This document shows positions 1-9,800 of a DNA stretch of 64,000 bases, in pieces. The stretch is from the NCBI RefSeq assembly GCF_932274485.2, contig NC_065882.2:10833390-10897389 (forward strand), read 5' to 3'. The notes under the pieces were generated by a model. The model did not search any database, was not told the origin of the DNA, and saw only the letters and a program-made list of their open reading frames with translations. Numbering within the stretch: the stretch's first letter is position 1; each line of letters starts with the position of its first letter. A program made the position numbers and the translations under genes. This stretch comes from Patella vulgata (taxonomy: Eukaryota > Mollusca > Gastropoda > Patellidae).

Positions 1-148
1 AGAAATCAAATGGATGAACTTGTCAATTTCAAAATAAATTCATAATAACTCTATAATAACTAGTTGTTACAGGAAACCTAACGATGTTATTTATTTTATA
101 TTTGATGCAGTTTATGATTACAGTGTTATTATGGATGATACGCAATCT
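1..148. other. Unannotated AT-rich flank
   Basis: I see no coding potential, RNA gene or clear repeat in these bases before the foldback element. Confidence 0.5.
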
Positions 149-1246
149 GATTAAAATACAGATCTATATTTCATTTCATTTTTTTATACTTTCGATAGCT
201 TACACTAGATGAAGATCTGACCAGTTTTACTAAAAGGTCGCATCAGGGGTCGTACAAGTGGCTTTTGACCCTATGACATCAGACATTGATTAATCAATCA
301 ATCAGAGTTGAAGTTTCTAGTGGTTTACTAAAAGTTCCGTGCATGGCATGCTAAGAAGTCGCCGAAACAGATGGCTTCATTGGCTAATACCTCAGAACGC
401 ATGTTATATAACAACTCTTCCAGATCCTAGTGTAATACAGTCAAATAAAATGAAATTTTAAACTATAAAAAACGAAACAAAATAGGATCTGTGTTTTCTC
501 AGAATGGTTGATACAAAAATGCAGATATTTTCCCCAGTGACACGCCGGGAAGCTAATAAGGTAGTTATTTATTGAAGATCTCTCTTGAAACTTATAACAA
601 AACTTGACCACTGACAGACCTTGGAAATATTTGTTCTCAGAAACAGTGTAAACTGGTAAAAACTTTAAGGATGTTCTGAATACACGTTTATCTACATGTA
701 CATATCAAGAATATTCAATGTTTAATCAAATACAAAATATAAGACAAATTTACTAATACATTGTGAAGACACACACATGTTAATTGTTAATTGATAATTT
801 GGAAGCAGTTTTTATTGGTTAACAGACCAATCTGGTTACAACACAGATCCTATTTCGTTTCGTTTTTATAGGTCAAAATTTCGATTTTACTTGTCTTTAC
901 TACACTTGGATCTGGAAGCGTTGTTATTTAACTCGTGTTCTGCTTGAAATGAGGGGTCAGCCAATCAAATGGTCTGTCGAATCGAGCGTTTGACCTTTTT
1001 TGCACGGAACTGTGGGTAGGCATTAGCGGCAATAGAAATCAAAACAAAGCAAAAGTAGATAAAAAATACATGGCAGTCGCTAATTGGTTAATCGAATGAC
1101 CGACGTAATCGGGTCAAATGTTGCTTGTTTGGTACCTGACGTCATAGAACGTGAACTCCCACTATAACTTGTTAGATCTACATGTAGTGCAGGACATCGA
1201 AAGTATAAAAAGCGAAACGAAATATCGATCTATATTTTAATTAGAT
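149..1246. repeat. Foldback (long inverted repeat) element, ~1.1 kb
   Basis: The two halves are diverged inverted copies. The left end reads attaaaatacagatctata, and the reverse complement of the right end gives attaaaatatagatcgata. Inner arms also match: gaaacaaaataggatctgtg near 471-491 against its reverse complement near 842-862. Arms are about 350 bp with a short centre around 500-840. There is no open reading frame. It resembles a foldback MITE lying beyond the 3' end of the TRIR-like gene. Superfamily is not determined, since no convincing target duplication was found. Confidence 0.65.
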
Positions 1247-1571
1247 TGTTAACAGAGCGATCATACCAAGTACCTAATAGAACTTTTGAATTATTCTCTA
1301 CACAATAATCTTCAAAATTAATTTCTTAGTTATAATAATGTCTCTGTACTGCCCACCACATCATTTCCAACAGCAACACATAGAAACATTCAAAAGCTTT
1401 ATAAATTTTACGACATACTGACCAAAAGTAAGCATGTGTAACTATTTTAATACAAATCAAACACAAAATTCTTAAAATATCTTAACTTTATGATATGTCA
1501 TTTGACAGACAGGTCATGTTCCATTGCCTAGCAACAAGAACAAACAAATATAACCAAATAAGGGCCCTGCA
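1247..1571. other. Intergenic stretch, nothing recognised
   Basis: AT-rich sequence with no reading frame or repeat that I can link to another place in the window. Confidence 0.4.
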
Positions 1572-1951
1572 AAAGATGCATTATGTAAGATTTAGATAAA
1601 GAGCTGGCCATTCTTGCTATAATACATGCAGTTCAAAAATAGATGATGAATTGAAAATTTAATTCAAATTACATGTACTTTATTCCAAGTGAAGTTATGA
1701 CTGCGTAGAATGTTCATTATCATAGCAACATTACTTGACAACCGAGACTTAGCCTTGATTGTCCATTTTATCGTTAAATTTTCAAATATCACGTTGTTTA
1801 AATCCATTTAAATCTCAGCCATTCGATGTTCTAGAGAGTGATTTTAGGCTTATCATGTGAATAAATGTCTAAATAATGATTTATATAACATTTGAAGTCA
1901 AAATAAAGACCTGCAATATGCAGACTTAGCTCTTACATAATACATCTACAA
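1572..1951. mobile_element. MITE family A, full-length copy
   Basis: About 380 bp, beginning gatgcattatgtaagattta and ending in the inverted form gctcttacataatacatc. The same element recurs at 18424-18786 and 63627-64000, with partial copies at 3826-3935, 4468-4720 and 8680-8833. Shared internal blocks include ataaagagctggcc near the left end and agacctgcaatatgcagact near the right. Non-coding. It lies just downstream of the stop codon of the TRIR-like gene and may fall in its 3' UTR. Confidence 0.75.
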
Positions 1952-2012
1952 GACATCAACATCAATGCGTAACCAGACAAACAATTGTTAATACTAGTAC
2001 ACAAAATAAACA

Positions 2013-5000
2013 TCATTTCACTAATGGTGTTCCTCCTTCATCTTCAATACACTTTTGGGACTTGTATTTTCTAACTTCATCTAAATATTTCGACCAAGCA
2101 TCTTTTTTGCTATCATCCTAAAATAAATGAATAAAATAATAAATGTCTTAACTTTGTATCATATATTGATGTACATGTATAATATCTATTTGAGGAGGAG
2201 GCTCTGGTCACTGAGTGGTCAGTTCAGGACACTAGATATTTTTTTTCTCAATATTCCGAATAAGCTGCAAGCCTGGAAATAAGGCACCTGTCACAGCCAA
2301 TGTCAGGCACAGATTCAGGGTTTGTCAGGTACTAAACCTCGGGTGCCTGTCATTTTGTCCGGCACTGATTTGTCTTTTTTATTGATATTATTTAATACAT
2401 GTCCGGCACTAAGCTGAAAATTTCAGGTACTATTTCATTTAATTGCCTATCATTTTGTCATCTAAAACCGTTATTTCTAGGCCTACAGATACGACCTAAA
2501 AGAAACTGGAGGTTAGTCAGGCTTCAATTCCTTGTCACATATAATCTTCAAGCTTGAGAGATTGGAATCATTACACCCTATACTATAACAGATCTTCTGA
2601 TCTGTAGCACATGCATTAAAAGAGCACTCTGCCACCCAACATCCTCACTCGGCAAACCTCGGCAGATTCCGGTACCCTACATCTAACCTCGGCTGCATGA
2701 TAGTAATTGATATGTACATGTACATGTACCTACGCCCGTACATTTGCGATGCGGCTACCGGTTTACTTTAACAGGAAAACATGTCGCTTTTACAAAAAAG
2801 TCCCAAAATGCGTCTTTTGTCGAGTGTATATAACTAAACGAGCAGAGATATTGTCCCTGGTAATTCCCCAAATCCAATACCAAACTTGACGTTTGTTGAT
2901 ATAATACACTCTCCACAGAAATCTACATGGGCGCAGCCATTTTTCATCCGGGACCTTTAAAATAGTTCCAATATGGCGGAATTCGTCATACAGCTGAGAT
3001 TAGATGCGTAGAATCTGTCGAGGTTTGCCGAATGCCAACATCCTTAAAACAACATGTACTGTAGGCTACCCTTGTAACCTATAATATACATACTGTACAT
3101 TTTCATCCATTTTATTATATATGTTTGCCATTTTAACTGTGTATACATACCCATTTGTTCCTTTGTATTAATATTATGTATATATACCTAGGGAGAGGGG
3201 TTTTACATAGGTTAAGCCTAGGCCCCAATCTCATTCAGACATCTTGAATAAAAATGTTTAAAAAAATACAACATGTACCCTTTTCAATAGCAGATTTATT
3301 TTTAATGGTTGCCATGGTGTTGAGGCTAGGGAAGTACAAGTACCTTCACTTCAAGACACAACCTTACGTAACGTATATGTCTAGATATACATTGTATCTT
3401 ATACACTATATGGGAGTACAAGTTAGTACAGAAGGATCACACTACACATAAACAGAAATGAAATGGGGTTTAACGTAATACTGTTCTGCTTCGAACTGGG
3501 CTAATGAAGACGGGGATACGCCATACAGTATGCCATAAGGGAAATTTTGCCAAAAAAGTCTTATGATGAATTCCAACTGTCAAGGGATCTTTTACATGCA
3601 CGGAAATGTGTACACGTGTCCCCGTTTTTTTGGTCCCATCCGAATGACTAGACAGCTGACCTTGTTAGGCTACACACAAACAATAACCCACAAGACAAAT
3701 TTATAGATGTACATTACAGTCGCATTTGAACTTTTTTGAAATCCTTGCCTACTACAATATTGTGGAAATTGAATCTCGACGAGGAAAATAGCAGTCCCAA
3801 AAAATACAGTATTGTGAAAGTTAAACATGCATTATGCAAGAGCTAAATCTGCCTATTGGTAGGTCTTTCTTTAGACATTAGACATTAATTAACTTATCCA
3901 GACCATAATCAACTCTAGATGGCATCACTAGCCTGCGATCTTTAGTGGATTATGAGCCGATTTACTGCATAACTTTCCTTCACGATTTAACGGATAATCG
4001 AGACTATGCTGTTTATCGTACTGACTTTAGTAATGATGATCGAGGCTAGGCAGAAATTTCAATCGCTTAGTTCCCGGTTCATAGTGGATCAATTTGAATG
4101 AAATTTTCAGCAAATTGCCTTTACATTATCTAATTTTTAACTATTATAGTGAGAACTGCCAACTCGTCATCGAATCTCCCATAATGTATCTTTAAATCTC
4201 TAAAAGGAATATCAGTCCAAAAATATTTCAATTCTGTTGAGTATTCGTAAAGATGTATGATGAAAAATTGAAATTTGCAACCTTCCTATCCTCTGCTAAG
4301 AATATATACAGGTACAAGCCAGTACCTACAGACATGATCTCATTTAATGAATCCGAGCTCGGAGATAATCTACCGTTGATATTTGATTTTAAATAATCAA
4401 TTGAGTACATTTTAAAGTGGATTCAGTCGTGAGAAATTACATGTAGACAGTCATCTGCGTTTATTAAGGATACATTATGTAAGATTTAGATAAAAGAGCT
4501 GGCCGTTCTTGCTATAATAGTTCCAAAATAGATAATTCAAAATTAATATATTGAAAATTTCATTAAAATTATTTGATTCTGAATGATATTATCACTATTT
4601 GAAGTTCTGACATAGATTATTTATTATTGTAGCAAGGCTACATGTATTAGTTAATCGCGACTCAGCCTAGCTTCTCCATTTTTTAAGAAAAACATTAAAT
4701 GGTGATCGTATTATAATCTGTTTACATCTGCGCCAGCTGAAGGCATAGATGTAGCTTAATATCGGTAATTATCATAACAGCAAATGTTTAGAGTTTGGCC
4801 CAGTTACTGGAGATTGTGGGTGGAATTGAGACACATATGGTACATGTACATGTATGGCACATGTTTCACAAGGCACTGTAGAAGGGAGTGCCTAAACCAT
4901 GCATCTTTTATCTTTTCCTTCAACACCTATGCCAAACTCACCCTGTGCCTTATCTACATGTACGCATGTGTCTAGACTCTAATCCACTGAAGAATACGGT

Positions 5001-6552
5001 ATCAATATCATCACTAGCACCTATCGTAAGCACTGGAATTGCACTCCCCTATCCAAACATCTAACAAACATTTTTCAAAGATAACTTTACCATAAAATCT
5101 GGTCAAAAATACAATTATGGAACTACAATTACAATTGCTCCTTCGGATCACTTGCTTTAAATCAATGATTCCCAACCTGTGGTATGCGTACCACTAGTGG
5201 TACGCGAGGTCCTTCCAGGTGGTACGCGAGCACTTTGTATACTTATTTATATTTTATTTCTATACTTCTTTATTTATTTCTTGATTGATCGAATTGAGTT
5301 TCTCTGGAACCAGGTGGTAAACGGCGACTGTACAGGGCCTCCAAGTGGTACTCTATCACAAAAAGGTTGGGATCCACTGCTTTAAATGATGCAATGGTCT
5401 TACTTCTCAATGGTGCCCCCTTCAAGTTGCACCAAAGGCAAGTGCCCTACATATGTACCTGCCATACTGTAGATTATGTACATCACTGATCGTCATCATC
5501 AGTCCATGAACATCACCCTCTGGGACCCTCCCTTCCCATAAAAACAATGATTCCAAAATAATCAGTACACATACTTCTGGTTCTTCTTCTTTAACTTTCT
5601 TGGCAACCATACCAGTTTTCAGGATTTTGGGACCTCGTCTTTTGCCGACCTACGGAGAGAAGCACTAACAACATAAGTTGGAGTCTTGGGTACTACTGGT
5701 GCAAAATTTAATTTCCTTCCAAACAAGCAGTTTATCCTATAAATCAGATATTAAAATCGTTTACTCAAATATCAGGCCTTGAGATCTGAAAATCGCAAAT
5801 GTCAAATTTCTCAAGGTCTGTATTTTTTGATTTTATCAAATCTCTCCATACCAACTACATGTATCATGTCGTCCACAGATTTACCCAAAATAACCCAAAC
5901 CTACCCCAAACAACCTATATTTCAAATAAAACAACACATTCTTATTGTTTTTTCTTTCTTTATTTTGGGTTGTTTTGCATAAATCTATGGACCCTGTAGC
6001 GTGTAAGCTTACACCACCCTTGTATATAATACCGGTACACGAACTGACAAAGAGAAATGAAATCAAATGAGGACCTTAACATCCATCCTACTTTTCTGCT
6101 GACTGGGTTAATGACGACAGGCATACGCCATACAGTGTGCTATGGGGGTTGTCTGGAAATGCCACTACAGCCTACTCTGTGGAGGAATAGTAAAATTAAT
6201 TCTTTTGAAGCTGGCTTAGGCCTATAATTATTGACTTTATTGCCACTGCCAAGGCCAAAGCATGGCAGTTTAAGCATATTTCTTTTTGACGTGTCTTCAC
6301 GATTCTTACTATTGGAAAGTATGAAGTAGAACCAGTCGTTCCTGTTGACGTATCCGGCTCATTTTCAGCAGTTCTTTTACCGCCTCTCACACTAGTCTCA
6401 CTGCTGTCTTCGCCCGCTGTTTTTGCCGTGGTCTCAGTTTTCGTTTTGGAATCACTGCTAGCGTTATTTGTTTTATCCTCTTTCTCGGCCATTTTTCGCC
6501 TAAACATTTCCATAAAACTGCCATCATTGGCAAATTTGTTCGGGGTTGTCAT
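2013..6552 (-). CDS. TRIR: TRIR-like (C19orf43) protein, three exons
   Basis: Spliced minus-strand gene encoding 140 aa. The coding exons are 6310-6552 (81 codons), 5575-5649 (25) and 2013-2117 (34 plus TGA). All junctions are GT-AG and phase 0: donors gtaagaat and gtatgtgt, acceptors ccgtag and ttttag. Exon 1 has the family motif KFANDGSFMEMFRRKM. Exon 2 reads VGKRRGPKILKTGMVAKK, like human VGKRRGGNKLALKTGIVAKK. Exon 3 has DAWSKYLDEVRKYK and ends PLVK, as the human protein does. The start at 6552 is the first in-frame ATG, with A at -3. TRIR is known as a telomerase RNA-interacting RNase in human. Here only orthology by motif is shown. The N-terminus is shorter than in mammals. The acidic Ser/Thr middle is probably disordered. 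Confidence 0.87.
2646..3034. mobile_element. Mutator-like MITE (copy 1), 10 bp target duplication
   Basis: 389 bp element with terminal inverted repeats of about 50 bp: left cactcggcaaacctcggcag, right ending tcgaggtttgccgaatg. It is flanked by the direct repeat ccaacatcct at 2636-2645 and 3035-3044. A second copy with the same ends and its own 10 bp duplication lies at 18823-19216. Long inverted repeats with ~9-10 bp target duplications fit Mutator-like elements. Non-coding, in intron 2 of the TRIR-like gene. Confidence 0.8.
3458..3672 (-). mobile_element. SINE family 1 (tRNA-derived), 5'-truncated
   Basis: Reverse orientation copy of the ATTTC-tailed SINE. It begins with the complement of the tail (gaaatggggtttaacg) and runs through the conserved middle (cgccatacagtatgcc). 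The tRNA-like head is missing. It lies in intron 2 of the TRIR-like gene. Confidence 0.8.
3826..3935. mobile_element. MITE family A, one end only
   Basis: Starts catgcattatgcaagagcta and matches the right end of the copy at 63627-64000 in inverted orientation, including ttaacttatccagaccataa. The match fades after about 110 bp. Confidence 0.6.
4468..4720. mobile_element. MITE family A, opposite end
   Basis: Starts gatacattatgtaagattta, followed by agagctggcc and the AT-rich body seen in full copies. With 3826-3935 it may be one element with a foreign middle, or two partial copies. Still in TRIR intron 2. Confidence 0.6.
5163..5379. mobile_element. hAT-type MITE with 8 bp target duplication
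   Basis: Left end caatgattcccaacctgtgg, right end aaaaaggttgggatccactg. These are typical hAT/Charlie-like termini (CAGTGRTTCCCAACC). It is flanked by ctttaaat at 5155-5162 and 5380-5387, the 8 bp duplication expected of hAT. The body (217 bp) is non-coding and repeats ggtggtacgcgag. It lies about 190 bp from exon 2 of the TRIR-like gene, inside the preceding intron sequence. Confidence 0.88.
6057..6183 (-). mobile_element. SINE family 1 remnant
   Basis: Decayed copy. The blocks ggcatacgccatacagtgtg and ccactacagcctactct match the SINE 1 middle on the minus strand. It sits in intron 1 of the TRIR-like gene, about 130 bp from the exon 1 donor. Confidence 0.65.
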
Positions 6553-6816
6553 TTTTGAGGTAGACGTTTGGTTAATGTTAATTTTTAGGTCGTTTTTTTT
6601 TAAATCTATTTCATGAACATTAATCAAAAAAGTATTCCTCCATCGCCATTTTGTATATTTATTACTACTTTGTTATAAACATTTTGATTGGCTCAGCGGA
6701 GTTTTGCTCCAATCAATGATTATTTTACAAGAACAGTATGCGCATGCGTATTAGATAGCATAAAGTAGAAGTAGGTCAGAAAAGGTCACCATCATCGTTA
6801 TCGTTTTGCAATCAGA
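6553..6816. promoter_or_regulatory. Probable bidirectional promoter, TRIR-NDUFAF2
   Basis: 264 bp separate the two start codons on opposite strands. The interval carries an inverted CCAAT box (attgg, 6687-6691), a direct CCAAT (6709-6713), an NRF-1-type palindrome (6739-6750) and an aaaatggcg YY1-like motif on the minus strand (about 6643-6651). I see no TATA box in a convincing place, which fits housekeeping genes. Promoter function is inferred from layout and motifs. Confidence 0.7.
6739..6750. promoter_or_regulatory. NRF-1-like palindromic site
   Basis: tgcgcatgcgta fits the NRF-1 consensus YGCGCAYGCGCR in all but one position. NRF-1 drives many nuclear genes for mitochondrial proteins in animals. 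The site lies 67 bp upstream of the NDUFAF2 start codon. Binding is inferred. Confidence 0.6.
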
Positions 6817-9800
6817 ATGTCTAAGGGAGGAGGAATCTTGAAGAAACTGTTTATGAACTATAAAGCTGTATTAAAAGGAGCCAGAACAAACGGAATACTG
6901 AAAGGAAATGATCATTTTGGAAATAAATATTTTGAGAAAGAGTATAATGGTGGGTGAGGTCAATTTATGATTCCATAATCGGTACCACCAAAATTATTCA
7001 CGGAGGGAGAGCGAGAAATGGAGTTTAACGTCAACTCGACACAAACTACATCAATTCTGTATTAGCATAATAAATATTATTATTCAATTTTTTTTTCTCA
7101 ATAATTCGCTTTTTGCAATAGTAGTCGTTAGCAGTGGGAGGAAACAGGAGGACCCAGAGAAAACCCACAAGCACAATGTTGGACAGGCGACCAAATTTTA
7201 ACTCCTTATATTTTCAGGTACAAGTGTGGAATCAAACCATGCCACTTTACAGACCTTAGGATCTAAAGCACACATGTTAGACCATTCGGTCCTCTATCCC
7301 CCCTTATTCAGAGATGGGGGATCACGTGGCTAAGTGGTTAAGACGCTAGCTCGCTAGCCTGGGGGTCGGGTGTTCGATCCCTGCATTGGCCGAAAAAGTT
7401 CATCCAGAATTTCCGGCGTGGTTTCCCCTTGTCAGTGATGCAGGACGGAAGGCCTGACAAGGACAGTTGTCTAGTCGTTCGGATGGGACGAAAAACCGAG
7501 GTCCCGTGTACATATTGGCGTGCACGTAAAAGATCCCTTGGCAGTTGGAATTCGATATAAGAGTAGGCTGTAGCGCCGCTGCCCGGGCAAAATTTCCCTC
7601 ATAGCACACTGTATGGCGTATGCCCGTCTTCATTAGCCCAGTTTAGGAGCAGAACAGTAGGACATTAAACCCCACTTCATTTCATTTATTCAGAGATACT
7701 ATATCTATATCAAAATAAATTTAAACACAAAAAGGAAGCTGTGGCCTACACAATTAGATTATTAGGCTACATTTCCACACGGCTGAGCCAGGCCAGATAC
7801 ATTCAATAAGAAGCTGGCACGTTGACTGGCAGGAAGTGCCCGATTTTTAGCTGAGAGAAGGTTTATTAATGATTGTCAGCGGTGGGCCTGACAAGGAACT
7901 AGTCATTCGGATGGTTTAACTAGAATATCAGGTCCCATATGTAGGCTGTACACGTATAGAAAGAAGTTTGGGACAATCTATATTGTGACTGTTGTTTGTT
8001 TGTTTTTCGGTTCAGGGTTGACAGCTACACTAAGGGCTGTCCCGAGACTGAAATTTGGGGAGTAACATAGGCTAGGTGGCATTGGCAGACTACGTACAGT
8101 TTCTGGTTTTGGAGTTATACTAATATAAACCCATGAAGCGCTGGGTCATCCGCGAGTATTAAATATTTCTCAGTTTAATATTTTGAATAACATCTTTGTG
8201 ATGTACACGTCACTTCTTTTGCATTGAATTTCTTGCAAACTGTCTCATTATGGAGCGAACGAGCGGCCTTAGTGTTGTAAACGTAAAAAAAATAGTGCTA
8301 AGACTGGTTTGTAAACAGTTTTTTGATTGGTTCAAAGAACCAAGCTACGATCAAGGGCAGATAATTCGAATACGGGAATACACCATGGATGAACCCACGG
8401 TATATAGTGGAGTAGAACGGAATGAGACCACTGGGAATAGCGAGGATAGTAAGGTACTAGTCACAGGCTTGTCCAATGCAAATTATCGCCCAACCTGGAT
8501 CTGTCACTGAGTTAATTTATCATGGAAAGAGTTGAATTAATCCATTTTTGTTTTATGACAGATAAAAAACGTCGACCATCTCGATGGATAGAAGCAGAAG
8601 ACGAGGATCAATCCAGGGTACCAGATGTACCAACAGAATGGGACGGTAAATATTAATTACATCATTTACATCTTATGGATGTTTAAATCCATTTAAATCT
8701 CAGTCTTCCGATGCTCAAGAGAGTTGATTATGGACTTGTCATGTGCATAAATGTCTAAATAATAATTGATATATAACTTTTGAAGCCAAAAAAAACCACT
8801 TACCATAGGCTGATTTACCTCTTGCATAATACATGTTTAAATGAATCCGTGTTTATGGGACTCCCTGAATCAATAGAAATGTTAATAACATATTATATTT
8901 GATATTATTATTAGCTTGGTTAAGATTAAAAAGACAGGACCCCCCCACACAAGAGGTAAGACTATTTATAGTAAACTGCATGTAGTCATGGTAGTAACAC
9001 AACACATTAATATGCCAACGATAACAATTAATGTTTTGAATATTAGCAAAGTTTTGACAATGGTGGTTTTTGTTAATTGTTTTCCATATACATATATATC
9101 GGCGATACCCCATATGTAAATGGTATACTTTACTTGTTTGGTTTCCTCTCTTCTAAATTAATATACATATTCAATATTTTTGGCCCGGGAACTAGTCGCT
9201 AATGGCTATTCATCTTCTTCGTCTTCTTCTTGTTGGGGTGACACCAGGGGCGGATTGGACCATTGGGTGATCGCCCGAAGGGCCGGTCGGACAAAAAATG
9301 AAAAAAAATAATTTTGTCCAATTCGTCTAAAAGTCTGGAATGGGCTGGTATAATAGACTTTCTGGGTCGTGTGTGCTGGGTGTGGGCCGGAATTCGGAAT
9401 CCTGCAATGGGGATTCCGAATTTCATCCGAAAATTTCATCTGATTCACCCGACACTGTCGCCTGCAAATTTACTAATTATTAAGTCACCTGCACCCTGTT
9501 TGTGGGGATACGCCAGAAACGTCTGCCGATGGTTCGTAACTCCAAAACAAATTCAATTTTAAGGCCTCAGCAAAATTTGATGATAGCTGGTCTGCTGGCT
9601 GAATATGAGACGATTTCCTGAGGCTGGTGTTAAACATTCCTTGACATTTTTATTAACTCATTATTTTCAGAGATGAAATTACAGAATTGGGATGTCAGGA
9701 ATGATCTCAAATTGCGGGAAATGGCCTCCCATTTCCAAAAATGAATGGTGTTCCGTACGCCTATGCATGTCCGTTCCCACTCCGTCAAGGCCACCTGTTA

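Noticed and set aside
7316-7400. tRNA gene from the A and B boxes
   Set aside because: Boxes belong to SINE heads. The sequence does not fold into a full cloverleaf by eye and continues into the SINE body, and several copies share it.
8250-8510. 86 aa plus-strand frame upstream of NDUFAF2 exon 2
   Set aside because: Lies in intron 1 and does not connect in phase. The exon at 8562 has a clear acceptor and matches the family, while this frame has no known motif.
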